A stretch of 64,000 nt of DNA, from contig OY743190.1 in NCBI GenBank assembly GCA_963555705.1, forward strand, positions 23,195,491 through 23,259,490, read 5' to 3'. Every line of letters starts with the position of its first letter. Position 1 is the stretch's first letter. The notes beneath the pieces are model-generated. The model did not search any database and had not been told where the DNA came from. It saw only the letters and a program-made list of their open reading frames with translations. The stretch is from Ligustrum vulgare. Lineage: Eukaryota > Streptophyta > Magnoliopsida > Lamiales > Oleaceae. This document shows, piece by piece, positions 1-11,269 of this stretch. The position numbers and the translations under genes were made by a program.

Positions 1-116
1 TTGACCCGAACCCGCCCCACCAACCCGCGAGGTGGGTATTTTTTGCCCCATTAGGGGCGGGTACCCATCAGGTTCGGGTCGGATCGGATTTTTTTGTCAT
101 CTCTAAGACACAGAGT
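1..116. mobile_element. hAT-type transposon end (truncated by window edge)
   Basis: The segment is rich in GACCCG/CGGGTC words and stops at TTGTCATCTCTA. Read inward on the other strand this is TAGAGATGACAA, a typical plant hAT terminal inverted repeat. Immediately to its right the reading resumes as copia integrase, so this is the right-hand end of an element inserted into that copia. The left end lies outside the window, so a target duplication cannot be checked. Confidence 0.5.
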
Positions 117-485
117 CTCAATGGAAAATGATATATTAATGTATGTGTAGATGACTTTCCCAAGTATGCTTGGGTCGATTTTCTAAGAGAAAAGTCAGAT
201 GTCTTTGAGAGATTTACAATGTTGCACAAAAAATTAACTACTGAGAAATATTTTGAGGGAGTAAAAATTGTTAGAATTAGGAATGACCATGGAAGGAATT
301 TGAAAATGCCAATTTATTTCTAATTTGTGTAAATAATATGGCATATTTAAAGCACCTAAGCAAAATGGAGTAGTTGAAAGAAAAAATAGGTCCTTACAAT
401 AAATGGTTAGAATTATGTTGAACAATAAGAAACAACCGATTAAATTGTGGGTTGAAGCTATTAATACTGCATGTTATACTCTAAA
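117..485 (+). pseudogene. copia integrase remnant, segment 1
   Basis: Conceptual translation, with stops and frame changes, gives the order expected of a Ty1/copia integrase core: a DDF-like motif followed by an aromatic/hydrophobic stretch, a later R-x-DHG-like motif, then the NGV-ERKN-like segment and an ACY-LN-like segment. It is cut at 485 by the CACTA element and continues at 5762. Stops at several places show it is not functional. Confidence 0.8.
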
Positions 486-499
486 CACTAGTACAGAAA

Positions 500-815
500 G
501 TGGAAAAGGCGTCGGTTGTAAAAGGGCATAGGCGTCGGTTGTAGGGGCGACGCCTATGACGCAGACGCCTAAAGTTTTTACTTTAGGCGTCGGTTGTAAA
601 CCGACGCTTAAAGTTCTACTTTATGCGTCGATTTTTTAATAACCGACGCTTTAAGTTTTAAAAAAAAAAATAAATAAACACTTTAGGCGTCGGTTCAGAC
701 TTTAGAACCGACGCCTAAAGTTCGACTTTATGCGTCGGTTTTTAATAAATCGACGCATAAAGTCTAACTTTAGGCGTCGGTTATAAGTTTGAACCGATGC
801 CTAAAGTGGTCATAT
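500..815. repeat. Left subterminal repeats of the CACTA element
   Basis: About ten copies of GCGTCGGTT or its complement AACCGACGC, often with a CTTTA/TAAAG tail, alternate in both orientations so that neighbouring copies can pair as hairpins. Such subterminal arrays bind the transposition proteins in En/Spm-type elements. Their sequence differs from the right-hand set mainly in the flanking words (CTTTAGGCGTC here, TTTGGGCGTC on the right). Confidence 0.8.
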
Positions 816-844
816 TATTTTTTTTTTTTATTTTTTTTATTTTC

Positions 845-998
845 ACACCTGCAGTGACTTTCACACCTGCAGTGACCCAGGCCGCTGCAGGTAATAGCCT
901 GCAGTGACCCAGGCCGCTGCAGTTCATGGCCTGCAGTGACCCAGGCCGCTGCAGGTCGTGACCTAAGCCGCTGCAGGTCGTGACCTGCAGTCATTTGG
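845..998. repeat. 32-bp GC-rich minisatellite inside the CACTA element
   Basis: Three near-perfect copies of a 32-bp unit (866-897, 898-929, 930-961), plus shorter partial copies on both sides, each contain CCTGCAGTGACCCAGG and GCCGCTGCAG. The GC content is far above that of the surrounding DNA. The array lies between the left subterminal repeats and the 3' end of the element's gene, so it is probably non-coding. The open frame across it is a repeat artefact. Confidence 0.85.
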
Positions 999-1156
999 AC
1001 GTGGCCCGCGATAACTTGAACATTTTTCACATGCGCATCATCAAATATATATATAATCGACATATACATAATAAAATTAAATAGAGAACAATTATATATA
1101 CAAGATTGTTGTTTTATTATACAAATATGTAAATTTAAGTTTGGATACGCGTCATT

Positions 1157-4100
1157 TTACACACACCTATCAACGAAATATTTGGCCCATAAATTTTGAA
1201 TCTCAAAAATTTCCTCCGTTGAGTAGTATTTTTTAAATGCCTACAAACAATCAAAACATATTATTAGTTATTTTATAATAAAATATAAAGTCTTAATTAA
1301 AAACTCTAATTTAAATTATTTATACCTTTTCTAACGAAGGAAACTGGAAGTGTTCTGTGACTATCTCATACATATTTCTCATAACGTAATAGCCACACTC
1401 AGAACCTCCAGGTTGCTGAGGACACTGAAATTTTCACATTGAAAACTAAAATGAATAATCAAACTTAATAGAATATGAAAATAATTCAAAACATTACAAT
1501 AAATTTTAAATGTGTTTTCGTACCTTTATTTTTAGCCACGTGGTATTGCCTTTCGTCCTAACACCTCCTGGGGCCCAATACATTTTGAAAGCCCTAAAAT
1601 TTTAATAAATTATACGAACAAGTTACCAAAAAAAAAAAAATACTCTAAATTTTCTACAGAAATTTTGGCAGAGTCTCCCCTATAAATTGAACTTATCTAA
1701 CTTGTAAAGAGGCAAGTTGGTATTGAAATAAATTCTCAACAATCACAACAGAAATTCATCGATTTTACCACAACTCCACAATCAATTTCATCACAACTCC
1801 ACAATTATTTCATGAAAAATTATCATAACTTACGTATTCAATAGCGGCTTGATATCTAAGTCACGCTTACATGCACCAGCTGAATCCAAGAAGTACACCG
1901 TATTCTTCTGAGGAGAAATCACTAGCAACATCCAGTGGTTCCTACGTATTATGAACGTGTAAATATAACTTTAAACATATATGATTCAAATTAGGTAAAA
2001 AAAGAGAGAATGTCGGTGGTCTTACTCCTGAAAATACGGTGCTATAATGAACTTCTTACTTTGCATTGCCCTCATGGTGCTGTCCATATAAGTTACAACA
2101 CCATCTGCATTTGTTCTTACCGAAACCGATGCAATGTGTGTCGGAGACATGAATCCAATTGATTCAATACCGTATTCATGACACATCTCATGGAGGTACC
2201 TAAAAATAATTAAACCAATAAATATAAATAAAATAATGATTTAAAGTCAAGTTATAATTTCTGATCAGAAGTCTTACATTGAAAATATTTGTAAGATAGA
2301 TGTATCCAACCATTGCAACGTTAGCAAATCGGTGATGTCTCCGACTGTAACAAAAATACCATCGTCGAATGCACAGTTGAACACAGAGGCATCTATGGGC
2401 ACCTGGTAGAAGTCATCACCAACAGGCAATTGAAGGACTAGAGTGTTCAACATTTTGCATTTGTCACCTAGACGTTGTAACGTCTCATCGTCGACAATTG
2501 CAGGTCGCTGGGTAGATGACAATTCAAAACTTTGAGGCTTTTTCTGTTCGTTAGATGTTTTTAGCTTTTTCAGTGCCTCTTCCTGCAAGAAGACAATTTT
2601 TATCATTATAACACTTCTAACACGATTTTAAAATAAATTAATATCGACATAATCTTTTATGTAACTAAACATTATTACCTCTCCAAAAATAACCAACTCC
2701 TTCGGCCATTGAAAAAAACTTCCAATACCTTCCCCCACCGTGGTGTGATGTTGAGATGGCACTGGAAGATAGAACGCTTCCGCACCATCTACGACATGGT
2801 CAACGGACACCTTCACATGATCAAGCCAGAGTGGTTGACGATGCACCACAGTGTCGGCTCCGGACGGATAAACCATTCCGCTGGCCACTATTTGTTTCTC
2901 ACCATCATGACTTACGGCGAGACGACAAGGAATCGGCTTCTATTTTTCAACATATATAATTGAACATATAAGTCATCACTTTCCATTTGAAATGAAATAA
3001 GCAATATTAAAAAAAAACTTAAATAATTTAGCATTAAGTACCTGAAGCCCATCAAATGGGTCTGGATTCACGGAATGACAACTGCTTCGAGTTAGAGGTC
3101 GGGGGTGTGGAGTTACGTCCATCTCGGCATCAACATTTAGGCCCAAGCGCTGGAGGATAGCATCGTATTTACTCTGCATACTATGGTACGCACTTTGCAT
3201 ACTGTCGAATTTACTTTGCATCTCCGACATGGTTTGATGCCTGACCTTCACTCATGATGACATACACGCCATACCCCCTCACCCTACCAGGATGATCCTC
3301 CTTCCCAAGGGCTTCACTTAAAATATCATGTTGCCTACTTGCCACAAATGTCCCCTGTGTGGCCTGCTCAGCTTTTTCTACCTGTTTAAAAAAAAAAAAC
3401 TGAAAACTAAATACAAGTATTAAAGTTAATTTGAATTGAAAATATGAAAAACCGGGAAGATATACTTACAATTTTGTCAAACACCCCTCTAGTTTTCTCG
3501 TTGGGGATGTAGTAAGTTCCATCTTCTTTCTTTTTTGATCTAGCTCGAACCCAATCTAAACTGCGATCATCGCTTACAATTGAGGAGCTAATCATGTCAC
3601 ATGAAGTGCTAGAAGATAATGGGTCGCTTACTAGCCATTGTGGCTTCATCCCCACATAACCTGCTGAGCCCAAATAATGGGGATGCTCATTTCGCATTTG
3701 ACTATCTCTAGCCTTCTTACTTTTCTCCTGAATAAAATAATATATTTTTAGTTTTTCAACTCAATAAATCATATGCGTACATTTCAATATACCTTAAATT
3801 GCTCCGTTTGTCGTTCTTTCTTGAACAACTCCCATTGCTCTTCAGATAAGAAATCATAAAGCTGCGTAGGGGATTTATATTTTGGGTGGTCATGTGTAAT
3901 GTACTTATGAACCAGCCTTGTCTTAACATCTTTCCATCGCATCCCCGCAACTTTCAAAACACTTGATTTCAGACGACGATCATCGGGGATGTTGAACTCC
4001 CTCTGAAAGTTAAGGATAATATGCGATGTTATAAAAAATATTACGATTAATGTTCAATTCATTATGTATAAAGTGATAGTACCTTGATTTCTTCCCACAT

Positions 4101-4350
4101 CATATCCTTAAGGCCTTGATCCACTTTGTGCCAATCACTGATGTTTATGTCAACGTGAATACGGACCAAAGACCCTATGAAAGCTTTGAAATTATTCTTT
4201 CCTGGTCCGATCGGCCTATTTTTTTCATCGAACTCAATAACATTGATTTCTGACCCTGCCTTCTTAATTTTCTTACACATAGTCGGCCCTCTTGTCCTTT
4301 TTGTTTGGGTAGTACTATGATCATCTGAAGAACTTGAAGACTCCGCCATT
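1157..4350 (-). CDS. CACTA-borne protein: Ptta/En/Spm domain plus Ulp1 (C48) cysteine protease
   Basis: I read eleven exons with GT/AG borders: 4350-4083, 4002-3793, 3727-3470, 3381-3042, 2939-2679, 2582-2278, 2199-2026, 1941-1834, 1593-1524, 1424-1326, 1240-1157. The first four match the plant Ptta/En/Spm transposase-associated family (Ser-rich start, RGPT motif, EHPHYLGSAGY and ALGKEDHPGRVRG motifs). Exon 5 resembles the plant DUF8039 domain. Exons 7-11 form a Ulp1/SUMO-protease-like domain with a visible catalytic set: His in NHWMLLV, Asp in FLDS, Cys in SECGYYV. In this family the protease is thought to act on SUMO-like conjugates, but its role in transposition is unknown. Exon 4 shows an apparent frameshift near 3200-3260, so the copy may be dead unless an extra small intron is used. 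The start ATG at 4350 follows a plausible acceptor in the 5' leader. Confidence 0.75.
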
Positions 4351-4965
4351 ATATTAAAACAATATAACACGTACCTGCACATATGACAATCAATATTCAT
4401 GTTAGAAATATATATATATCAAATTATTGTTATCAAGATCACAAATAATATTAACAATGTATAGCGCTAAGGAATACAAGAAAGTTTAGTAGTTGGAATC
4501 AAATAAGATAATTTACGACCTATATGTGAAGATATAATTAAAAAGATTAAAAGTTTACAAGGATGATTGTATTTTATATAGTTATTTTATTAGTATGGTC
4601 AATTTTGTACGAGTGACAGTCACCACAAATTATAATTTTCATTTTTTATTTGTAAAATTTTACCAAATTTTCGACAGAGTCTCCTCTGTAAATTGGACTT
4701 AGCCAACCTATAGGGGGAATAAAAATACTACAATAAAACCAAATTATTCACCATCGACATATTCAAAACTCAAACGCAACTCCAATTAAACTTCAACATC
4801 ATTTACTACTCCAACATTAATCCAAAATCAATTCTCAACTTTTAAAAATTAAACTAAGATTGCATAACTTAACTCCAATAAATCAAATATTATTGTATAC
4901 CAATATACTAACTTCAAATCAATAATATATATTCAAACAAACCAATTAACTTGATAAATAATAAA
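4351..4965. other. Upstream region of the CACTA gene, no gene seen
   Basis: AT-rich non-coding sequence lying 5' of the minus-strand CACTA gene; it should include its leader and promoter. A possible 5' leader exon ends with a donor near 4375. No convincing TATA box can be singled out in such AT-rich sequence. Confidence 0.4.
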
Positions 4966-4969
4966 TCAA

Positions 4970-5078
4970 TTATATATATATATGCACAAACATATACATA
5001 CACACAGATATATATATATATATATACACACACAAAAACACATACATATATATATATATATACATATATACATACACG

Positions 5079-5140
<62 letters not shown>

Positions 5141-5165
5141 AAGATATACACGCACATACACACAT

Positions 5166-5246
<81 letters not shown>

Positions 5247-5305
5247 CACAAACATTATATAAACACATAGATATATATGTGTGTATATATATACACACAC
5301 ACATT
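4970..5305. repeat. Compound TA/CA microsatellite
   Basis: Long runs of (TA)n are interspersed with (CA)n and (CATA)n. All six frames stay open here because the sequence is dinucleotide repeat; the resulting Tyr-Ile and Thr-His proteins are not genes. Confidence 0.97.
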
Positions 5306-5494
5306 TACAAAAAAACTAAGTAGGGGGTAGAGATTTAAGGTCACCTTGCGGCGGCGGCGGCGACGGGCGGTGCGGCGACAGGCGGGCAGTGGCGGCTTGG
5401 GTGTGGAGAGAGTGGAGAGAGTTTGGGCGTAGAGAGAGTTTTGTGATTGAAGTGAGTTACGCGATACAATTGAAAAGGGCGCGGAAAAAAACTC

Positions 5495-5660
5495 GGGTTT
5501 GGGCGTCGGTTCCCCTTGAACCGACGCCCAAGACCCGGTTTTGGGCGTCGGTTCCCCTTGAACCGACGCCCAAAATCGGGGTTTGGGCGTCGGTTCTCCT
5601 GAACCGACGCCCAAAACCCGCGTTTGGGCGTCGGTTCAATAGGAACCGACGCCTTTACTT
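5495..5660. repeat. Right subterminal repeats of the CACTA element
   Basis: Four regularly spaced palindromic units contain TTGGGCGTCGGTT paired with AACCGACGCCCAA and a short loop (CCCCTTG, CTCCT or AATAGG). Together with 500-815 they form the matched subterminal arrays expected of a CACTA element. Confidence 0.85.
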
Positions 5661-5761
5661 AAAATTTATTTACAAAATTGCCACCGCGTTTTCAATTGGC
5701 ATCGGTTGTTACATAAAACGACGCATAATACCCATTTTTTATGCGCGATTTTGTACTAGTG

Positions 5762-6810
5762 TAAATCGCATGTAATTGAGAACGGATACTACAAAGACTC
5801 CCAATGAGATTTGGAAAGGAAGGAACCAGATGTCAAATATTTTCATACTTTTGGCAGCAAGTGTTATGTATTGAATGATTGAGAATACTCGGGAAAAAAT
5901 TATCCTAAAAGTGATGAGGGAGTATTCATTATTTATTCGACGAACACTCGATCTTATAGAATCTACAACATGTGGACTTAAACTATCATTTAGTCTATAA
6001 ATACTAAAATATATGACAATGATGATTTTTCTTCTTATTTACAGGAACCCGAGATTCAAAACTTAGGAGAATAGGTTGAAGAGAATCAGAACCGTAAGGA
6101 ACATCGTGTTGACGATACAAGAAGTTTCAGCCTGATAAGACTAAAGCTAGTTTAAGGAGATATACCTGTTGCTAACAATTCTAACCAGCATGCGAAATAA
6201 AGTGAAAAACGATCTAGACGGCAGCCACCTACCTGGATACAAAAGGCACATCCTCGAGATAATGTGCTCTTTAATCATTGAGATGGGATTATTAAAAAAA
6301 AGGATGTCTAATGAAATAAGAAATGTATGCTATACTTTATTGATTGAGCTTAAAAATCTTACTAATTCATTTGAAGATAAGAACTGAGTCATTGCAATGC
6401 ATAAAGAATTAGCTCGGTTTGAACGAAACAATGTGTAGAAGTTGACACCTCAACCGAAGAACATCAACGTCATTGGAGCAAAGTGGATCTTCAAAAACAC
6501 TCCACACAAGCATGGAAATATTTTTAGAAACAAGGCACAATCAGTTGCACGGGGACACTCAAGTTGAAGGTGTAGACTTCGATTAAACGTTCCGCCTGTT
6601 ACAAGACTAGAATCCATTAAAATTATATTATTCATGGATGTTAGATGGGATTAAAGCTCTACCAAATGGACATGAAAAGTTCCTTACTAAATGTAATTCT
6701 GAATGAAGAGGCCTATGTTGAGTAGCCTAGGGATTTATAGACCGTCACCTTTGTGATCATGTGTTCAGACTAAAAAAGGTCCTAAATGGATTAAAACAAG
6801 GTCATTGTGC
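5762..6810 (+). pseudogene. copia integrase-RT remnant, segment 2
   Basis: Directly continues the integrase of segment 1: a TPNEIWKGR-like motif, then an SDEGVFI-like motif near 5910-5930 followed by the conserved Ser/Tyr-rich stretch. It then runs into the start of reverse transcriptase (a KWIFK-like motif near 6480-6500, a GVDFD-like motif near 6570, a QMDV-like region near 6665, a RLKK-LNGLKQ-like motif near 6765-6800). Many stops and frameshifts are present. It is interrupted at 6810 by the LTR array and resumes at 17963. Confidence 0.8.
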
Positions 6811-7385
6811 TGTTGGGAATTTTCGACACGTCGATTCCCACTTTACTTTTCCCACAGGATCTTTCGATGTTGAAAATAAAATAAGCAAACAAGAAAATAA
6901 ATACGAACACAGAAATTTACGTGGTTCAGCAAAATGCCTACGTCCACGGACCCTCGCCAAAGCTTTTCACTATATATTAAATTGTTACAAATATATAGAC
7001 TTTCACTCACCAACCCAATCCCACAGACCACAGAGAAAATACTACAAACGAGCTTTACCGCATATAATTTCTACCCTTTGACTTACACTACAAAGAGTTA
7101 CAAGAAACTTCACAATATGCTAGGCTCTCAATTTTCTCTCTTTGATCACAATGTGACACTAATTAGCACTCTCTCATATGTTTGTGATGGTGTCTTTCTT
7201 CCTCTAATTCCTTCTCTATTTATAGAGAGGATTCTACATGAAATTCTCTTAACACCAAAGATATCATAATTAGTCAAGACTAATTATCATTCAAATACCA
7301 TAATTAGCTCCACCATCCTTTGTTTCAACTAGGCACTCATTATGTTTCACTAGACACTTGATTAATTTGGGTCAAATACCCAACA
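6811..7385 (-). repeat. LTR 1 of the ladder (outer, 3' side of the element)
   Basis: 575 bp, TG...CA. Preceded by target duplication TGTGC. Variant site 6872 is G. No private change was noticed relative to LTR 5. Confidence 0.95.
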
Positions 7386-7397
7386 ATCTCCACCTTG
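7386..7397 (-). promoter_or_regulatory. Polypurine tract of ladder unit 1
   Basis: Read on the minus strand the sequence is an AAGGTGGAGAT-type purine run abutting the LTR, the expected primer for plus-strand DNA synthesis. The same tract recurs at 9149, 10912, 12675, 14438 and 16201, right after each of LTRs 2-6. Confidence 0.8.
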
Positions 7398-7743
7398 ACA
7401 CAAATTCGTCCAAGCCAAAACCAAATTCAAATATTGGGTAACAGGCAAGCATTTTTCCACTTTGACAGTCCCATACTCCACCATATGAGTATAATCACTC
7501 AGAATTATCAACGAACTCCGAGAATTTCATCGGCCCATGTCGAAACAAAATTGCTGAAATTTATGGTGCAACTCCCATGTTTGGTTCTCCTTGGAAGTTC
7601 ATCAGCCATCGACATAAATAAAAAACCACATACCTTGCATCTAAACCAAACCAATGTTGTATGCGAACACAGTACCCATGCCAGTAAGAACACATCCTCT
7701 ATCATGGCAACTGGCATCATGCCATGAGGATGTCCCATCTTAC

Positions 7744-8523
7744 TCAGAGTACATCATCACCACCCTCCACCAGGAGAGTCGCATTGTCCTTCGAGCAGTT
7801 CGCCGAGTCCGCTCCACCTTTTGGACAATTTCTTCTCACGTGCCCGGATTGACCACAGTTCCAACATGTCACCTTCTTCTTCATGGAGTTCCCTCTCTTC
7901 CACTTTTCAGTAACAAGCAAATTATTATTAGATGAATTATCGTCTCCACCTAATCGCCGCTCTTCAGAGATCAATTTACTTGTAACTTCAGCAAAATCCA
8001 CCGTTTCTTTCCCGTACATCAAAATCGACTTGATGTACTCAAACGTGGATGGAAGAGACCAGATGAGCCTCAATGCTTTATCCTCATCTTCAACTTTGAC
8101 TCCAATAGATTCCAGTTCAGAAACAATCCCATTAAGAACACTAAGATGGTCGGAGATTTTTGTATCTGCGCTCATTCTCAACGAATGAAACTGTTCCTTC
8201 AGATACAAGCGATTTGACAAGTTCTTCGTCTGATACAACTCTTCCAGTTTTTCCCAAAGTTCCTTAGCAGCAGATATCCCATGAATATTTGCAAGAACAT
8301 TCTTGGCCAAACAAAGTCGTATTGTACTAGCAGCTTTCAAATCCAAATCTTCCCAATCTTCATCAGTCTTGTTGGATTCAATTTCTTTGTCAGAACTCTC
8401 AGTTGGTTTTCCCTTCAAAGCTTTGTGCAGACCCGCCTGAATCAAGACATCCTTGACTTGTACTTGCCACAAGCCAAAGTTGATTCTCCCGTCAAATTTC
8501 TCCACATCGTACTTGACAGACAT
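7744..8523 (-). CDS. GAG-like protein, ladder unit 1
   Basis: 259 residues with a UBN2-type copia GAG region (about residues 5-190) followed by a basic linker and one CCHC zinc knuckle (Cys220, Cys223, His228, Cys233). GAG of this type packages retrotransposon RNA in virus-like particles. This copy is the only one of the six with Tyr at residue 163 (the others have His), a single G-to-A change at 8035. Its reading frame is intact. The start is the first ATG after the primer-binding site. Confidence 0.9.
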   Translation of the reverse strand: MSVKYDVEKFDGRINFGLWQVQVKDVLIQAGLHKALKGKPTESSDKEIESNKTDEDWEDLDLKAASTIRLCLAKNVLANIHGISAAKELWEKLEELYQTKNLSNRLYLKEQFHSLRMSADTKISDHLSVLNGIVSELESIGVKVEDEDKALRLIWSLPSTFEYIKSILMYGKETVDFAEVTSKLISEERRLGGDDNSSNNNLLVTEKWKRGNSMKKKVTCWNCGQSGHVRRNCPKGGADSANCSKDNATLLVEGGDDVL

Positions 8524-8559
8524 ATTTTCTTTTGCTTCAAATTATTTGAACCACCTGTA

Positions 8560-8571
8560 GCTCTGATACCA
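8560..8571 (-). promoter_or_regulatory. tRNA-iMet primer binding site of ladder unit 1
   Basis: On the minus strand it reads TGGTATCAGAGC, the plant initiator-methionine tRNA complement, two bases inside LTR 2. Identical sites lie at the same place before every other LTR, at 10323, 12086, 13849, 15612 and 17375. Confidence 0.93.
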
Positions 8572-8573
8572 CT

Positions 8574-9148
8574 TGTTGGGAATTTTCGACACGTCGATTC
8601 CCACTTTACTTTTCCCACAGGATCTTTCGATGTTCAAAATAAAATAAGCAAACAAGAAAATAAATACGAACACAGAAATTTACGTGGTTCAGCAAAATGC
8701 CTACGTCCACGGACCCTCGCCAAAGCTTTTCACTATATATTAAATTGTTACAAATATATAGACTTTCACTCACCAACCCAATCCCACAGACCACAGAGAA
8801 AATACTACAAACGAGTTTTACCGCATATAATTTCTACCCTTTGACTTACACTACAAAGAGTTACAAGAAACTTCACAATATGCTAGGCTCTCAATTTTCT
8901 CTCTTTGATCACAATGTGACACTAATTAGCACTCTCTCATATGTTTGTGATGGTGTCTTTCTTCCTCTAATTCCTTCTCTATTTATAGAGAGGATTCTAC
9001 ATGAAATTCTCTTAACACCAAAGATATCATAATTAGTCAAGACTAATTATCATTCAAATACCATAATTAGCTCCACCATCCTTTGTTTCAACTAGGCACT
9101 CATTATGTTTCACTAGACACTTGATTAATTTGGGTCAAATACCCAACA
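8574..9148 (-). repeat. LTR 2 of the ladder
   Basis: 575 bp. Variant site 8635 is C. A private T replaces C in the word CGAGTTTTACC (about 8817). Confidence 0.95.
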
Positions 9149-9506
9149 ATCTCCACCTTGACACAAATTCGTCCAAGCCAAAACCAAATTCAAATATTGG
9201 GTAACAGGCAAGCATTTTTCCACTTTGACAGTCCCATACTCCACCATATGAGTATAATCACTCAGAATTATCAACGAACTCCGAGAATTTCATCGGCCCA
9301 TGTCGAAACAAAATTGCTGAAATTTATGGTGCAACTCCCATGTTTGGTTCTCCTTGGAAGTTCATCAGCCATCGACATAAATAAAAAACCACATACCTTG
9401 CATCTAAACCAAACCAATGTTGTATGCGAACACAGTACCCATGCCAGTAAGAACACATCCTCTATCATGGCAACTGGCATCATGCCATGAGGATGTCCCA
9501 TCTTAC

Positions 9507-10286
9507 TCAGAGTACATCATCACCACCCTCCACCAGGAGAGTCGCATTGTCCTTCGAGCAGTTCGCCGAGTCCGCTCCACCTTTTGGACAATTTCTTCTC
9601 ACGTGCCCGGATTGACCACAGTTCCAACATGTCACCTTCTTCTTCATGGAGTTCCCTCTCTTCCACTTTTCAGTAACAAGCAAATTATTATTAGATGAAT
9701 TATCGTCTCCACCTAATCGCCGCTCTTCAGAGATCAATTTACTTGTAACTTCAGCAAAATCCACCGTTTCTTTCCCGTACATCAAAATCGACTTGATGTG
9801 CTCAAACGTGGATGGAAGAGACCAGATGAGCCTCAATGCTTTATCCTCATCTTCAACTTTGACTCCAATAGATTCCAGTTCAGAAACAATCCCATTAAGA
9901 ACACTAAGATGGTCGGAGATTTTTGTATCTGCGCTCATTCTCAACGAATGAAACTGTTCCTTCAGATACAAGCGATTTGACAAGTTCTTCGTCTGATACA
10001 ACTCTTCCAGTTTTTCCCAAAGTTCCTTAGCAGCAGATATCCCATGAATATTTGCAAGAACATTCTTGGCCAAACAAAGTCGTATTGTACTAGCAGCTTT
10101 CAAATCCAAATCTTCCCAATCTTCATCAGTCTTGTTGGATTCAATTTCTTTGTCAGAACTCTCAGTTGGTTTTCCCTTCAAAGCTTTGTGCAGACCCGCC
10201 TGAATCAAGACATCCTTGACTTGTACTTGCCACAAGCCAAAGTTGATTCTCCCGTCAAATTTCTCCACATCGTACTTGACAGACAT
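9507..10286 (-). CDS. GAG-like protein, ladder unit 2
   Basis: Intact 259-residue copy with His163 and the complete CCHC knuckle. It is identical at the protein level to units 3-6, which argues for very recent duplication or ongoing gene conversion. Confidence 0.9.
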   Translation of the reverse strand: MSVKYDVEKFDGRINFGLWQVQVKDVLIQAGLHKALKGKPTESSDKEIESNKTDEDWEDLDLKAASTIRLCLAKNVLANIHGISAAKELWEKLEELYQTKNLSNRLYLKEQFHSLRMSADTKISDHLSVLNGIVSELESIGVKVEDEDKALRLIWSLPSTFEHIKSILMYGKETVDFAEVTSKLISEERRLGGDDNSSNNNLLVTEKWKRGNSMKKKVTCWNCGQSGHVRRNCPKGGADSANCSKDNATLLVEGGDDVL

Positions 10287-10336
10287 ATTTTCTTTTGCTT
10301 CAAATTATTTGAACCACCTGTAGCTCTGATACCACT

Positions 10337-10911
10337 TGTTGGGAATTTTCGACACGTCCATTCCCACTTTACTTTTCCCACAGGATCTTTCGATGTTGAA
10401 AATAAAATAAGCAAACAAGAAAATAAATACGAACACAGAAATTTACGTGGTTCAGCAAAATGCCTACGTCCACGGACCCTCGCCAAAGCTTTTCACTATA
10501 TATTAAATTGTTACAAATATATAGACTTTCACTCACCAACCCAATCCCACAGACCACAGAGAAAATACTACAAACGAGCTTTACCGCATATAATTTCTAC
10601 CCTTTGACTTACACTACAAAGAGTTACAAGAAACTTCACAATATGCTAGGCTCTCAATTTTCTCTCTTTGATCACAATGTGACACTAATTAGCACTCTCT
10701 CATATGTTTGTGATGGTGTCTTTCTTCCTCTAATTCCTTCTCTATTTATAGAGAGGATTCTACATGAAATTCTCTTAACACCAAAGATATCATAATTAGT
10801 CAAGACTAATTATCATTCAAATACCATAATTAGCTCCACCATCCTTTGTTTCAACTAGGCACTCATTATGTTTCACTAGACACTTGATTAATTTGGGTCA
10901 AATACCCAACA
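10337..10911 (-). repeat. LTR 3 of the ladder
   Basis: 575 bp. Variant site 10398 is G. A private C replaces G at 10359. Confidence 0.95.
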
Positions 10912-11269
10912 ATCTCCACCTTGACACAAATTCGTCCAAGCCAAAACCAAATTCAAATATTGGGTAACAGGCAAGCATTTTTCCACTTTGACAGTCCCAT
11001 ACTCCACCATATGAGTATAATCACTCAGAATTATCAACGAACTCCGAGAATTTCATCGGCCCATGTCGAAACAAAATTGCTGAAATTTATGGTGCAACTC
11101 CCATGTTTGGTTCTCCTTGGAAGTTCATCAGCCATCGACATAAATAAAAAACCACATACCTTGCATCTAAACCAAACCAATGTTGTATGCGAACACAGTA
11201 CCCATGCCAGTAAGAACACATCCTCTATCATGGCAACTGGCATCATGCCATGAGGATGTCCCATCTTAC

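Larger units (their letters stand above)
486..5761 (-). mobile_element. CACTA (En/Spm) transposon, non-autonomous
   Basis: The left end reads CACTAGTACA and the right end TGTACTAGTG, a perfect 10-bp terminal inverted repeat starting with CACTA. Both flanks carry TAAA (482-485 and 5762-5765), so the target duplication is 3-4 bp. Removing the element and one flank copy restores an open reading through the copia integrase, which proves the insertion order. Subterminal regions are packed with short GCGTCGGTT/AACCGACGC repeats, the usual transposase-binding layout of CACTA elements. The element is 5,276 bp. It carries one multi-exon minus-strand gene (Ptta/En/Spm plus Ulp1 protease), but no TNPD/TNP2-type transposase was seen, so it probably depends on a relative for movement. 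Confidence 0.9.

Noticed and set aside
4914..5304. Several overlapping open frames of 90-130 codons on both strands
   Set aside because: They run through a (TA)n/(CA)n microsatellite and encode only Tyr-Ile or Thr-His repeats.
7395..7935. Plus-strand frames repeated in every ladder unit (110, 93, 101 and 187 codons)
   Set aside because: They are antisense shadows of the GAG gene, its trailing DNA and the LTR, and have no recognisable domain. GAG explains the region on the other strand.
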